Positions 14,484 to 22,445 of a stretch of DNA of 64,000 bases are shown here, in pieces. Position 1 is the first letter of the stretch. Every line of letters starts with the position of its first letter. The notes beneath the pieces were generated by a model that saw only the letters and a program-made list of their open reading frames with translations, was not told where the DNA came from and did not search any database. This stretch comes from Candidatus Gracilibacteria bacterium (GTDB lineage Bacteria > Patescibacteriota > Gracilibacteria > UBA1369 > UBA12473), in assembly GCA_041658685.1 (NCBI GenBank), contig JBAZZS010000003.1:124001-188000 (forward strand), in the 5' to 3' direction. The translations under genes were made by a program, and so were the position numbers.

Positions 14484-17222
14484 TTATTGCCCACAGCATT
14501 TTTTATACTTTTTCCCACTGCCGCAGGGGCAAGGATCATTTCTGCCGGTTTGATTGGCGGTGCGAGCGCCTCCGCCGATGATTTTGTTGGGGCCTTTGTT
14601 GGGAATGCCTTGGGGTGTGTCGTCGGCACGAATCACGGTTACGGTATCGGTTTGAGAAATGGTTTTATTGGTGGGGGCTACGAATCCGGTTTTTAAATAG
14701 GAGGGTTTGGCTCCGGCCTTGAGTGTTTCGTCGTGAAGCGCGCTTTCGATTTGGCTTTGGTTGGTGCGAAGGGTTCCGGCAATGGGGGCGGCTCCGAGTT
14801 TTGCGGCTTGGTCTTCGGCGGCGCGGACTTTGATTTTAAACAATGTGTTCACGGTTTGGCGTTGAATGGTTTGGGTTAATTCGGTGAACATTTGAAACGC
14901 TTCTTGTTTGTATTCAATCAACGGATCGCGTTGGCCGTATCCGCGTAAAGCCACACGTTCGCGTAAGCGAGACATTTCATCGATGTGTTCCATCCATAGT
15001 GTGTCGATGACACGCAAGGTCACGGCGCGTTCGATTTGGCGCATGAGATCGGGAGAGGGGAGTGATTCTTCTTTTTCTTTGTAACGTTCAAGTAAAAACG
15101 TTTTGGCGAGGCCCACCAATTCATCGGATTTTTTGTGTTTTTTGAGTTCTTCTTCGTCGATTTCCCCTTCGATATCTCGGGTTAAGGTGTTCAAGGTTTC
15201 TGCGATTTCTTTGTAATCCCAGCCCCCGACCATATCCGGATTGGAATGGCGCATTACAATGACGTTGGCTTCTTCTTCAATGGTGTGTTCGGTTTCTTTT
15301 TGAAAGTCGTTTTGTTCGAGCAAGGCATGGCGTTTTCGATAAATGATTTCGCGATGTTTATTCATCACATCGTCGTATTCGACCAGGTGTTTGCGAATAT
15401 CAAAGTTGCGGCCTTCGATTTTTTTCTGTGCGCCTTCAATGGATTTGGAAATGAATGAATTTTCAATCGGCATGTCGTCCGGAATCCCGAGGCGTTCCAT
15501 AATGCCTCTCACGCGATCGGATCCGAACAAGCGCATGAGATCGTCTTCAAGGGAAATGAAGAATTGGCTGGCTCCGGGGTCTCCCTGACGACCGGAGCGA
15601 CCGCGAAGCTGGTTGTCGATGCGGCGACTTTCGTGGCGTTCGGTGCCGAGGACAAAGAGCCCTCCCGCTGCAGTCACGTTTTCGCCGAGTTTGATGTCGG
15701 TTCCGCGTCCTGCCATGTTGGTGGCAATGGTGACCGCGCCGTATTGTCCGGCGTTCATGATGATTTCGGCTTCCCGTTCATGATGTTTGGCATTCAAAAC
15801 ATTGTGTTTGACGCCTTGCATGGTGAGCATGGAGGAGAGAAGTTCGGATTTTTCGATGGAAATCGTGCCGATGAGCACAGGCTGTCCTTTTTCGTGTAAT
15901 TCTTTTACTTTTTTCGCAATCGCGATGTATTTGCCTTGGGCGTTTTTGTAAATCGTGTCGCGTTGGTCTTTGCGTGTTACGGGTTGGTGGGTGGGGATCA
16001 CCATGGTTTCGAGTTTGTAAATGGTGGCGAATTCTTCGGCTTCGGTGAGCGCGGTTCCGGTCATGCCCGCGAGTTTTTCGTAAATGCGGAAATAGTTTTG
16101 GAACGTGATGGTGGCCAAGGTTTTGCTTTCGCGTTTGATTTCCACTTTTTCTTTGGCCTCAATGGCTTGGTGCAGCCCGGCGGAATAGCGGCGGCCTTCC
16201 ATCATGCGCCCCGTGAATTCGTCGACAATGAGAATTTCTCCGTTTTTGACCACGTAATCGATGTCTTTTTTGTAAACGGTTTTGGCGCGCAAGGCTTGCT
16301 CGATGTGATGCACTTCCTGAAATCCGGCGTCGGTGTAAATATTTTCTACGCCCATGAGTTTTTCCATGTGCGCAATGCCGGCTTCGGTGAGGAGTGCGGT
16401 TTTGGCTTCTTCATCAATGTTGTAGTCGACTTTTTCCTCGAGTTGGCCCACGAGGTTGGAGTATTTCATGTATTTGTCCGTGGATTCTTCGGCCGGTGCG
16501 GAAATGATAAGCGGGGTGCGGGCTTCGTCGATCAAGATCGAGTCGACTTCATCCACGATGGCGTAATGGAGTGGGCGCTGAACGCGGTGTTCGGCGCGGC
16601 CGGCCATGTTGTCGCGGAGGTAGTCAAATCCAAATTCATTGTTGGTTCCGTAGGTGATGTCGGCATTGTACGCGGCCTTTTTTTCTTCGCGATTTTGATT
16701 GTGAATGATCACTCCCACGCTGAGTCCGAGGAGATTGAAAATTCCCCCCATCCATTCCGCGTCGCGGCGGGCGAGGTATTCGTTGACCGTCACAAGGTGA
16801 ACGCCTTTTTGAGTGAGCGCGTTAAGGTAAAGCGGCAAAACACAAACGAGGGTTTTTCCTTCCCCGGTTTTCATTTCTGCGATTTTTCCGGAGTGGAGAA
16901 TGAGGCCTCCCAACAACTGAACGTCGTAGGGCACCATGTCCCAAACGGCGTCATGCCCGCGCACATCCCATTTTTTTCCGCACGCACAGCGGCATGCGAA
17001 TTTGACGAGAGCAAAGGCTTCGGGCACGAGTCCTTCGAGGTCGGTTTCGTTGTCTGCCAGGCGTTTTTTGAATTCTTCGGTTTTCTTGGGGATGTCTTCT
17101 TCTTTGAGCGTTTTCTGGTACTCTTCTTCGATTTTATTGATGTGTTCGACCGTGGGGCCGAGGCGATTCAGCTCTTTTTCATTGGGATCGCCGAGGATGG
17201 CGTTGATGAGGCGGACGAGCAT
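14484..17222 (-). CDS. secA: Preprotein translocase ATPase SecA
   Basis: 912 residues. Motor motifs: AEMKTGEGKTLVCVLPLYLNAL (Walker A), YAIVDEVDSILIDEARTPLIIS, MTGTALTEAEEF, TIATNMAGRGTDIKLGE and RQGDPGASQFFISLEDDLMRLF. The C-terminus has the SEC-C zinc motif NDPCPCGSGKKYKKCCG, which binds SecB or ribosomes in other bacteria. SecA drives secretory proteins through SecYEG. Just before the Walker A region an insertion carries three closely spaced cysteines (C77, C79, C81), not typical of the family. The gene stands alone with its stop facing ftsK. Confidence 0.97.
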   Translation of the reverse strand: MLVRLINAILGDPNEKELNRLGPTVEHINKIEEEYQKTLKEEDIPKKTEEFKKRLADNETDLEGLVPEAFALVKFACRCACGKKWDVRGHDAVWDMVPYDVQLLGGLILHSGKIAEMKTGEGKTLVCVLPLYLNALTQKGVHLVTVNEYLARRDAEWMGGIFNLLGLSVGVIIHNQNREEKKAAYNADITYGTNNEFGFDYLRDNMAGRAEHRVQRPLHYAIVDEVDSILIDEARTPLIISAPAEESTDKYMKYSNLVGQLEEKVDYNIDEEAKTALLTEAGIAHMEKLMGVENIYTDAGFQEVHHIEQALRAKTVYKKDIDYVVKNGEILIVDEFTGRMMEGRRYSAGLHQAIEAKEKVEIKRESKTLATITFQNYFRIYEKLAGMTGTALTEAEEFATIYKLETMVIPTHQPVTRKDQRDTIYKNAQGKYIAIAKKVKELHEKGQPVLIGTISIEKSELLSSMLTMQGVKHNVLNAKHHEREAEIIMNAGQYGAVTIATNMAGRGTDIKLGENVTAAGGLFVLGTERHESRRIDNQLRGRSGRQGDPGASQFFISLEDDLMRLFGSDRVRGIMERLGIPDDMPIENSFISKSIEGAQKKIEGRNFDIRKHLVEYDDVMNKHREIIYRKRHALLEQNDFQKETEHTIEEEANVIVMRHSNPDMVGGWDYKEIAETLNTLTRDIEGEIDEEELKKHKKSDELVGLAKTFLLERYKEKEESLPSPDLMRQIERAVTLRVIDTLWMEHIDEMSRLRERVALRGYGQRDPLIEYKQEAFQMFTELTQTIQRQTVNTLFKIKVRAAEDQAAKLGAAPIAGTLRTNQSQIESALHDETLKAGAKPSYLKTGFVAPTNKTISQTDTVTVIRADDTPQGIPNKGPNKIIGGGARTANQTGRNDPCPCGSGKKYKKCCGQ

Positions 17223-17296
17223 GAGAAGAAATTAAATTTTTTGAATTCGTAAGCGGAGTTTAGCAGATTTTAAAGAAAAGAATGGGAATTAAGATA

Positions 17297-17572
17297 ATGG
17301 AAAGCCTTGACATATTATTATTATTATTATTATTAGAGAATTCAGCCGTTCCCTTTAAAAAATATTTTATGTCTTTAAATGGCGAAGAGAGAGATATTGG
17401 AAAACTCGATGAAATTCGTCCAGATCCAAACGGGCAAGAAATAGGTAGAATGGATGTTCTTGTTGGGACTCCGGGATTAGATTCGGAGAGCGGAAACCTC
17501 GGTATTCCTAAAAAAATAATTATAACTGCGGCAATGGTTAAAAATTGGAGGGAACGCGGAGACATATATTAA
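17297..17572 (+). CDS. Hypothetical small protein with Leu run
   Basis: About 91 residues from the ATG at 17297 (an in-frame ATG lies at 17282). It begins MESLDILLLLLLLENSAVPF; the Leu run comes from a (TTA) trinucleotide repeat. The rest is polar and contains IPKKIIITAAMVKNWRERGDIY. Its 3' end overlaps the end of the RelE-like toxin gene on the other strand by 4 bases. Not recognised. It may be a real short cytosolic protein or part of the toxin-antitoxin locus, but the evidence is only an open frame with plausible composition. Confidence 0.35.
   Translation: MESLDILLLLLLLENSAVPFKKYFMSLNGEERDIGKLDEIRPDPNGQEIGRMDVLVGTPGLDSESGNLGIPKKIIITAAMVKNWRERGDIY
17310..17335. repeat. ATT trinucleotide microsatellite
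   Basis: Eight tandem ATT units. Inside the short ORF it codes for a Leu run; on the other strand it would code for Asn. Length variation would change the reading by whole codons only. Confidence 0.8.
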
Positions 17573-17838
17573 TTTTCTCCATAGACCTGATTATGTGTGC
17601 CGACATCCAACATCAGCACTACCGTGTATTTTTCATGTTCTTCAAAAATAACTCGGACATCACTCGTCACTGAAAAAGATTTTTTGCCTTGCAGGGAGCC
17701 TTTGAGCGGATGGTTTTTGAGGACGGGATCAAAAGGATTGGTCATGAATATTAAAAGAGTCGCATCCACTTTTTGCTTCAGCTTAAGATTAAGTTTGCGG
17801 TAACGTTTATCAAATGTTTTGTGAAATAAAATTTTCAT
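17569..17838 (-). CDS. RelE/YafQ-family toxin
   Basis: 89 residues, typical for RelE/ParE toxins. The pattern FHKTFDKRYRKLNLKLKQKVD, then NHPLKGSLQGKKSFSVTSDVRVIFE and VVLMLDVGTHNQVYG, matches the YafQ/RelE branch, where the C-terminal His and Arg residues serve mRNA cleavage on the ribosome. The gene starts 4 bases inside the end of the antitoxin gene, the usual order for this type II pair. It would inhibit translation unless bound by the antitoxin. Family assignment is good; RNase activity is inferred. Confidence 0.85.
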   Translation of the reverse strand: MKILFHKTFDKRYRKLNLKLKQKVDATLLIFMTNPFDPVLKNHPLKGSLQGKKSFSVTSDVRVIFEEHEKYTVVLMLDVGTHNQVYGEN

Positions 17839-18116
17839 TTCATGGAATCAAGATGCGCTCTTAATGCTTTTTTTGTTTTAAACGGACCCCTCACGTTTAT
17901 GCCTCTTTTGGCCTCATCGGAAGCTATTAAAATTTCTTGTTCCTCTTGAAGCGTTAAGCCATTTTCAGTTATTAAACGAAAAGGGATGGCTTGAGTGATT
18001 ACAATTTGATGCAAATACATTGTGATGGCGGTGCTCATATCAATTCCCATTTCATCCAGCACTTTTATCGCAGCTTTTTTAGTGTTGTCTTTGATGCGTA
18101 CGTGAATATTGGACAT
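17835..18116 (-). CDS. RelB/DinJ-family antitoxin
   Basis: 93 residues from the ATG at 18116. It begins MSNIHVRIKDNTKKAAIKVL, a ribbon-helix-helix DNA-binding start, continued by DEMGIDMSTAITMYLHQIV and the DinJ-like QAIPF. The C-terminal half (QEEQEILIASDEAKRGIN) would wrap the toxin. The upstream in-frame ATG at 18185 lies in the promoter and is rejected. The RHH part would repress the operon by binding the palindrome that overlaps the -10 box. It overlaps the toxin gene by 4 bases, so the two are translated together. Confidence 0.85.
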   Translation of the reverse strand: MSNIHVRIKDNTKKAAIKVLDEMGIDMSTAITMYLHQIVITQAIPFRLITENGLTLQEEQEILIASDEAKRGINVRGPFKTKKALRAHLDSMK

Positions 18117-18143
18117 TTTAAAATTAAATTTATGAAATTTAAA

Positions 18144-18182
18144 GCTATAAAAAGGATAGCATGAGTGTGTTGCAGTTGTCAA
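18144..18182 (-). promoter_or_regulatory. Promoter and operator of the toxin-antitoxin operon
   Basis: Minus strand: perfect TTGACA (18182-18177), 18-base spacer, TATCCT (18158-18153). The inverted repeat GCTATAAAAAGGATAGC (18144-18160) overlaps the -10 box, a fitting site for autorepression by the RelB/DinJ-type protein. Confidence 0.65.
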
Positions 18183-18191
18183 CACAATGGG

Positions 18192-19646
18192 TTAATCCGC
18201 CCCCTTTCCACTCAGCACCACAAAAATGGTTCGAACCAGGATTTTGAGGTCGAGAAGCATGGACCAGTGTTCAATGTAGTAGCTATCGAGTTCGACTTCT
18301 TTTTCAAAATCGAGATCACTGCGGCCGTTGATTTGCGCCAGGCCGGTGATGCCGGGTTTGATGGTGAGGACAAAACGCTGATGTTTTTCATAGTGCGCCA
18401 CCTCTTCCGGGAGGTGCGGGCGCGGGCCCACCAGGCTGAGATCGCCGATCAGGACGCTCCACAATTGGGGTAATTCATCGAGGCTCCATCGTCTTAAAAA
18501 GCGGCCAAATCGTGTGACGCGAGGATCGTTTTTAATTTTAAGCAGAGGGGAATTTTTTCGAATGTTTTTTTCAGCCAAATCCGTGTAGCGCAGACTGTCG
18601 GTTTTGTGCTTCATGGTGCGGAATTTGTAGAAGGGGATGAGTTGGCCCTGATACCCCACGCGTTGCACCGGATCCCCGTTGTCTTTTCGCGTGAAAAGAA
18701 TCGGGCCGCGGCTGTCGAGTTTGATGCCGAGCGCCACCAGCAGTAAGGGGGGAGAGAGGAGTATGAGAAAAAATCCGGCGGCCATGCTGTCGAAAATGCG
18801 TTTAAAAACGCGTCCCCATCCATCGAGAGGCGTGGCTTTGAGAGAAATCATGGGCAATCCATCGATGTTGAACACGTCGATTTGCGTGGAGTGCATTTGT
18901 AAAATATCCGGTACAAAATGGTATTGGAGGTGATTTTCACGACAAAACTTGATGATGCCTTCGGCTTCGGTTTCGGAAAGGTCGGAAGCGGTTTGAATGA
19001 TTTCTTCGATGTGGTATTTTTTAACGATTTCTTCGAGATTTTTAAAGGAGCCGAGCACGCGCAAGGTTGTTTTTGCGGAAGTGGTTCCTTTTAATGTGAG
19101 CAATCCGACAATGTGATGAATGGGGTTTTGTTTGAGTTTTTTGGAAATTTTTTGCGTGAGAATGTTGTCGCCGATCATGAGAATTCGTCGTCGGCCTATT
19201 CCAAATCGGGCGAAGGTGTGTTGAAGAATGCGGATTCCGATGCGTCCCAAGCTGAGTGCCACGATGGTGAGAATCCAGATGTAGCCGAGAACCAAACGAG
19301 AGAAAAAGAATTGGCGCGTGATGAAGTAATATCCGATGATGAGCATGATCCAAGCGGATACGAGAAAGATCAATTTAAAAATTTCACTACCGAGGCGGTT
19401 TGTTTTTCGGAGCGAATACATTTTGTTGAGCGCGAGTACGAGTACGAGCGCGAGGATGGTCCAGCCCGCCAATGTTAAAAAATCGGGAAGCGAAGGGAAG
19501 CTGAGCGTGTCGATGGGTTGAAAATGGATACCCGGGATCAGGTCGGTGTAATGGCGAAGTCGATACGCGGCCATGAACGCTAAAAAGGCCATTCCCGCGT
19601 CCAAGGGAATTTTTGCAAGACCGAAGAGCATTTCGGATTTCTTCAT
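18192..19646 (-). CDS. Polyprenyl-phosphate sugar-1-phosphate transferase (WcaJ/WbaP type)
   Basis: 484 residues. The N-terminal half has about four membrane helices and a CoA-binding-like NAD fold (RRILMIGDNILTQKISKKL). The C-terminal catalytic domain of the bacterial sugar transferase family holds KRIFDSMAAGFFLILLSPPL, PFYKFRTM, RFLRRWSLDELPQLW, GDLSLVGPRPHLPEEV and PGITGLAQINGRSDLDFEKKV-like motifs. Such enzymes start exopolysaccharide, capsule or glycan assembly by loading a hexose-1-phosphate on undecaprenyl phosphate. The galU gene in the same region would supply UDP-glucose. The sugar used cannot be read from sequence. Confidence 0.92.
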   Translation of the reverse strand: MKKSEMLFGLAKIPLDAGMAFLAFMAAYRLRHYTDLIPGIHFQPIDTLSFPSLPDFLTLAGWTILALVLVLALNKMYSLRKTNRLGSEIFKLIFLVSAWIMLIIGYYFITRQFFFSRLVLGYIWILTIVALSLGRIGIRILQHTFARFGIGRRRILMIGDNILTQKISKKLKQNPIHHIVGLLTLKGTTSAKTTLRVLGSFKNLEEIVKKYHIEEIIQTASDLSETEAEGIIKFCRENHLQYHFVPDILQMHSTQIDVFNIDGLPMISLKATPLDGWGRVFKRIFDSMAAGFFLILLSPPLLLVALGIKLDSRGPILFTRKDNGDPVQRVGYQGQLIPFYKFRTMKHKTDSLRYTDLAEKNIRKNSPLLKIKNDPRVTRFGRFLRRWSLDELPQLWSVLIGDLSLVGPRPHLPEEVAHYEKHQRFVLTIKPGITGLAQINGRSDLDFEKEVELDSYYIEHWSMLLDLKILVRTIFVVLSGKGAD

Positions 19647-19734
19647 GAGTTCATTTTAGGAGTTATTCGGGCGGGAGGGAAGGAATTTTTAATATTAAAA
19701 ATTCACCGAAGTTTTTGCTCCAGTGAGTTTTTAA

Positions 19735-20091
19735 GAAGAAAATCATCATAAGCCGAGTTTTGTCCGCGGGTCCTAAAGGAGCGGCGGTGTGATCATCTCT
19801 CTAGGGCCGTTGTTGCCAACGGTCTCGTGCGGTGAAAGGTTTGGAGAGTGGCCTCGCCCTGAATCCCAAACCTCCAGTTCACCTTGCAGCAGAAAGGGTT
19901 TACCCCTCCATCGGTCACCCGACAGAGTCCCTTGCGGGCGTTTCACTCTCCGCCGAAGCGGAGCTACGTCTCTGTGGCACTTTCCCTATATCTCGGTTTT
20001 CACCGGGACACGGTCGCTGTTAGCGATTTTCATGGGCCAAGCTGCTCGGACTTTCCTCTCCATTTAAGGAGCGATCACTCCGATTTTCTTC
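19735..20091 (-). ncRNA. rnpB: RNase P RNA (bacterial type A-like)
   Basis: On the minus strand the universal core GAGGAAAGTCCGAGCAG (about 20056-20040) lies near the 5' end, and ACAAAACTCGGCTTATGAT (about 19761-19743) forms the conserved 3' part. The ends pair perfectly: GAAGAAAATC (20091-20082) with GATTTTCTTC (19744-19735), which defines helix P1 and the limits, about 357 nt. This is the catalytic subunit that cuts pre-tRNA 5' leaders; its protein partner rnpA is at 3.7-4.0 kb. A 22-base palindrome of A/T bases (about 19684-19705) downstream may help termination. Short ORFs in this stretch are spurious. Confidence 0.95.
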
Positions 20092-20123
20092 GAGCGGAGT
20101 ATAGGGAAAATGATTAAGAAAAA

Positions 20124-20231
20124 CAAGTGGGAGAGGAAAATTTTTATGAGCATTTTTAAGGAAGAAATGCCGAGAATCATGATCCGAGGCATTTCGCTCC
20201 CATGCGAATAAAAATTCTTCCTGACCACTTG
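20124..20231. repeat. Palindromic repeat family A, copy 2
   Basis: 108 bp between the TPR gene and rnpB, inverted relative to copy 1. Arms CAAGTGG/CCCACTTG and GGAAGAATTTTTAT/ATAAAAATTTTCC; inner arms GAAATGCC/GGCATTTC replace GGACAC/GTGTCC of copy 1, with the same apical TCGGATCATGATTCTC. Arm changes are compensated on both sides. Confidence 0.75.
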
Positions 20232-20255
20232 TTTTGAAGTGTTTTTTAGGAATTT

Positions 20256-20846
20256 CTACTTTTCCTCCTTCAATCTCTGGTATTCCTTTTGAAAAAACAA
20301 CGCGGTTTCGAGGCAATCTTTGGCTTTTTGATTTTCGGGATCAATGGTTAAGGCGCGTTGGAGAAGACTGACGGTGTTGTTGAATTCGCGATCGTTCAAG
20401 TAGCACACGGCAAGGTCGCACATGATCAAACAATCTTGAGGAGACATGGTTAGGGCGCGTTCCAAGACAATGAGTCCTTTTTTGCGTTGACCGAAATGAA
20501 AATAAGACCAGCCCAAACAACGGAGAATTTCCGGGTGGTTGGGTTGAAGTTCATCGGCTTTCTCTAAAAGTTGAACCGAAGTTTTCCAATTCCCAAGTGC
20601 GGAATGTGCAAACCCCAATAAATAATTGGCATTGGCGCTATTCGGATCGATTTGAATCGCACGTTCCAGGGCTTTTTTTGCTTTTCCGTATTCTCGTATA
20701 CTTAAAAAGTTATCTCCGATCTCTTCAAACGCTTCCAAACAGTCCAGATCATAATTGAGAATTTTTTCACAAATATGAATGGCCTCTTCATGGTGTCCTT
20801 CGAGTTTTTGACGTTCCACTTCGACGAGCAAGGCTTGGTAGTCCAT
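20256..20846 (-). CDS. Tetratricopeptide repeat protein
   Basis: 196 residues made of about five TPR units (for example ALERAIQIDPNSANANYLLGFAH, VLERALTMSPQDCLIMCDLAVCYL, LLQRALTIDPENQKAKDCLE). No signal peptide or membrane helix, so it is a cytosolic helical scaffold. TPR proteins bind other proteins; the partner is not visible. The gene lies upstream of rnpB on the same strand, with a family A palindrome between them. Start at 20846 gives MDYQALLVEVERQ, in register with the first repeat. Confidence 0.88.
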   Translation of the reverse strand: MDYQALLVEVERQKLEGHHEEAIHICEKILNYDLDCLEAFEEIGDNFLSIREYGKAKKALERAIQIDPNSANANYLLGFAHSALGNWKTSVQLLEKADELQPNHPEILRCLGWSYFHFGQRKKGLIVLERALTMSPQDCLIMCDLAVCYLNDREFNNTVSLLQRALTIDPENQKAKDCLETALFFQKEYQRLKEEK

Positions 20847-20989
20847 GAGATTTTGTTTTTATTTTTGAGTTGTTTTTGTGTATCTCCTTATTGTATCAAA
20901 TTTTCTTTCGAGAATCAATGCGCTTAACTCCGAATACGCAAAAGTACACCCGGCGCTTTTTTAAGCCGTAAACGTTGTTTTTTGGTTTT

Positions 20990-21874
20990 TTATCTCAAGT
21001 TTTTTGTCAGGTTTTGTAAATAGGTTTTGAGCTCCGGGCCGAGGTCGTCGCGTTTGAGTGCAAAGTTGAGCGTGGCTTGAATCAATCCGAGTTTGGTGCC
21101 GCAATCGTAGCGTTTTCCTTCAATTTCATACCCGTAAATTGACTCTTTCCCAAGCAATCGTCGGAACCCGTCGATGAGGCGAATTTCTCCGTCTTTGGTG
21201 CCGGATTCGGCTTTTTCAAGCTCTCGGAGTAAGGCCGGAGTGCAAATGTATTTTCCAATGATTCCCAGGTCGGAAGGCGCGTTTTCAGGCTTTGGTTTTT
21301 CTACGAGACCTTCAATTTCCACAAGACGACCATGGATTGATTTTGCCTTCACCATGCCATATTGGTCACTTTGTTTTCGATCAATTTTTTCGAGCCCGAT
21401 CACAGAGGCGCGTTTTTCATTGTAAACATCGATGAGTTGTTTGAGCGCCGGAACCGAGCCGTCCACCACATCGTCTCCGAACAACACGGCAAACGGTTCG
21501 TCGTGCAGTAGTTCTTTGGCGCATAGGATTGCGTGGCCATCGCCTTTGGGCGAGGGTTGGCGCACGTATACAAATTTGGCTAAGTTGGAAAGGGCGCGGA
21601 CTTGTTTTAATAGGTTGTGTTTTCCTTTTTCTACGAGATTGTATTCGAGCTCGAACGAGTCGTCGAAATGGTCTTCGATGGCGCGTTTGCCACGACCGGT
21701 GATGATGATGATTTCTTCAATGCCTGCGGCCACGGCTTCCTCCACCAAATATTGAATAACCGGCTTGTCCACAATGGGGAGCATTTCTTTGGGTTGCGCT
21801 TTGGTGACCGGGAGAAATCGCGTTCCAAAACCCGCGGCAGGGAAAACGGCCTTTTTGATGGGGGATTGTGGCAT
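20990..21874 (-). CDS. galU: UTP-glucose-1-phosphate uridylyltransferase
   Basis: About 294 residues. The nucleotidyltransferase signature KKAVFPAAGFGTRFLPVTKA is followed by PKEMLPIVDKPVIQYLVEEA, then FAVLFGDDVVDG and GLVEKPKPENAPSDLGIIGKY. GalU makes UDP-glucose from UTP and glucose-1-phosphate, a precursor for surface glycans and glycolipids. I start at the ATG at 21874 (MPQSPIKKAVFPAAG), 2 bases after the hsp20 stop. The longer in-frame start at 22030 would add 52 residues that overlap hsp20 and have no family counterpart. It is the last gene of the run that includes tilS, ftsH and hsp20. Confidence 0.94.
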   Translation of the reverse strand: MPQSPIKKAVFPAAGFGTRFLPVTKAQPKEMLPIVDKPVIQYLVEEAVAAGIEEIIIITGRGKRAIEDHFDDSFELEYNLVEKGKHNLLKQVRALSNLAKFVYVRQPSPKGDGHAILCAKELLHDEPFAVLFGDDVVDGSVPALKQLIDVYNEKRASVIGLEKIDRKQSDQYGMVKAKSIHGRLVEIEGLVEKPKPENAPSDLGIIGKYICTPALLRELEKAESGTKDGEIRLIDGFRRLLGKESIYGYEIEGKRYDCGTKLGLIQATLNFALKRDDLGPELKTYLQNLTKNLR

Positions 21875-21876
21875 AA

Positions 21877-22395
21877 TTATTCTTCGCGAATTTGAATGAG
21901 TCTTGTGCGGACGCGTTCGGTTCTTGGGATGCGAATGGTGAGAATGTTGTGTTTGAATCGCGCTTCGGCTTTGCTTGAGTCCACGGAACCGGGGAGCAGG
22001 ACGGATCGGGAGAATTTTCCCCAAAAACATTCCTTCATATAAGGATCGTTGGTTTTGATGGATTCTTTGTTGGGGATTTCACGAAAGCCTTTGATCGTGA
22101 TCACATCGTCCGTGATGTTGATGTTGATGTCGCTCGGGGGCGTGCCTGCCACCGGAGCGATGATGATCATTTCGGTTGGGGTTTGGTACACGTCTACGGA
22201 AAGTTGGCCTTCTTCTTCGTCGTGCGTTTGAGTTTGAGAGCCTTGAGCTTTTGTACCTGTGTTCGGAGTTTCGGATGGGGAAATCGAAGGAGTGAAAGGC
22301 GCGGGTCGCATCAAGGGCTCACTCAATTCGTGCTCGTGGCGCGAAAGAGATTTGAGCTTGGCTTTGGTGATTTTTCCGATTCCGATGGGTTTCAT
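21877..22395 (-). CDS. Hsp20/alpha-crystallin small heat shock protein
   Basis: 172 residues. A polar, flexible N-terminal part of about 70 residues is followed by the alpha-crystallin domain: GQLSVDVYQTPTEMIIIAPVAG, ININITDDVITIKG, YMKECFWGKFSRSVLLPGSVD and the signature ARFKHNILTIRIPR. These proteins hold unfolded proteins until ATP-dependent chaperones or proteases act. It lies directly after ftsH on the same strand, which suggests joint expression of a holdase with the membrane protease. The C-terminal IxI-like tail is short (RIPRTERVRTRLI). Confidence 0.92.
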   Translation of the reverse strand: MKPIGIGKITKAKLKSLSRHEHELSEPLMRPAPFTPSISPSETPNTGTKAQGSQTQTHDEEEGQLSVDVYQTPTEMIIIAPVAGTPPSDININITDDVITIKGFREIPNKESIKTNDPYMKECFWGKFSRSVLLPGSVDSSKAEARFKHNILTIRIPRTERVRTRLIQIREE

Positions 22396-22445
22396 ACGGA
22401 TAAGTTAAAACAAGAATGGAAAAAGGTAAAGGGGAGAAAATTTTT

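Noticed and set aside
15936..17252. 438-codon ORF opposite secA
   Set aside because: Antisense shadow of a strongly conserved gene; composition (Phe/Gly/Val/His rich) is typical of the complement of a biased coding strand.
20020..20316. Open frame across the TPR gene end, a family A repeat and the rnpB 5' end
   Set aside because: It covers RNase P RNA and a palindrome; the translated repeat segment (SGQEEFLFAWER-like) also appears from copy 1, so it is a by-product of the element.
21874..22030. Longer galU with 52 extra N-terminal residues
   Set aside because: The extension overlaps hsp20 in another frame and lacks family similarity; the ATG at 21874 gives the normal N-terminus.
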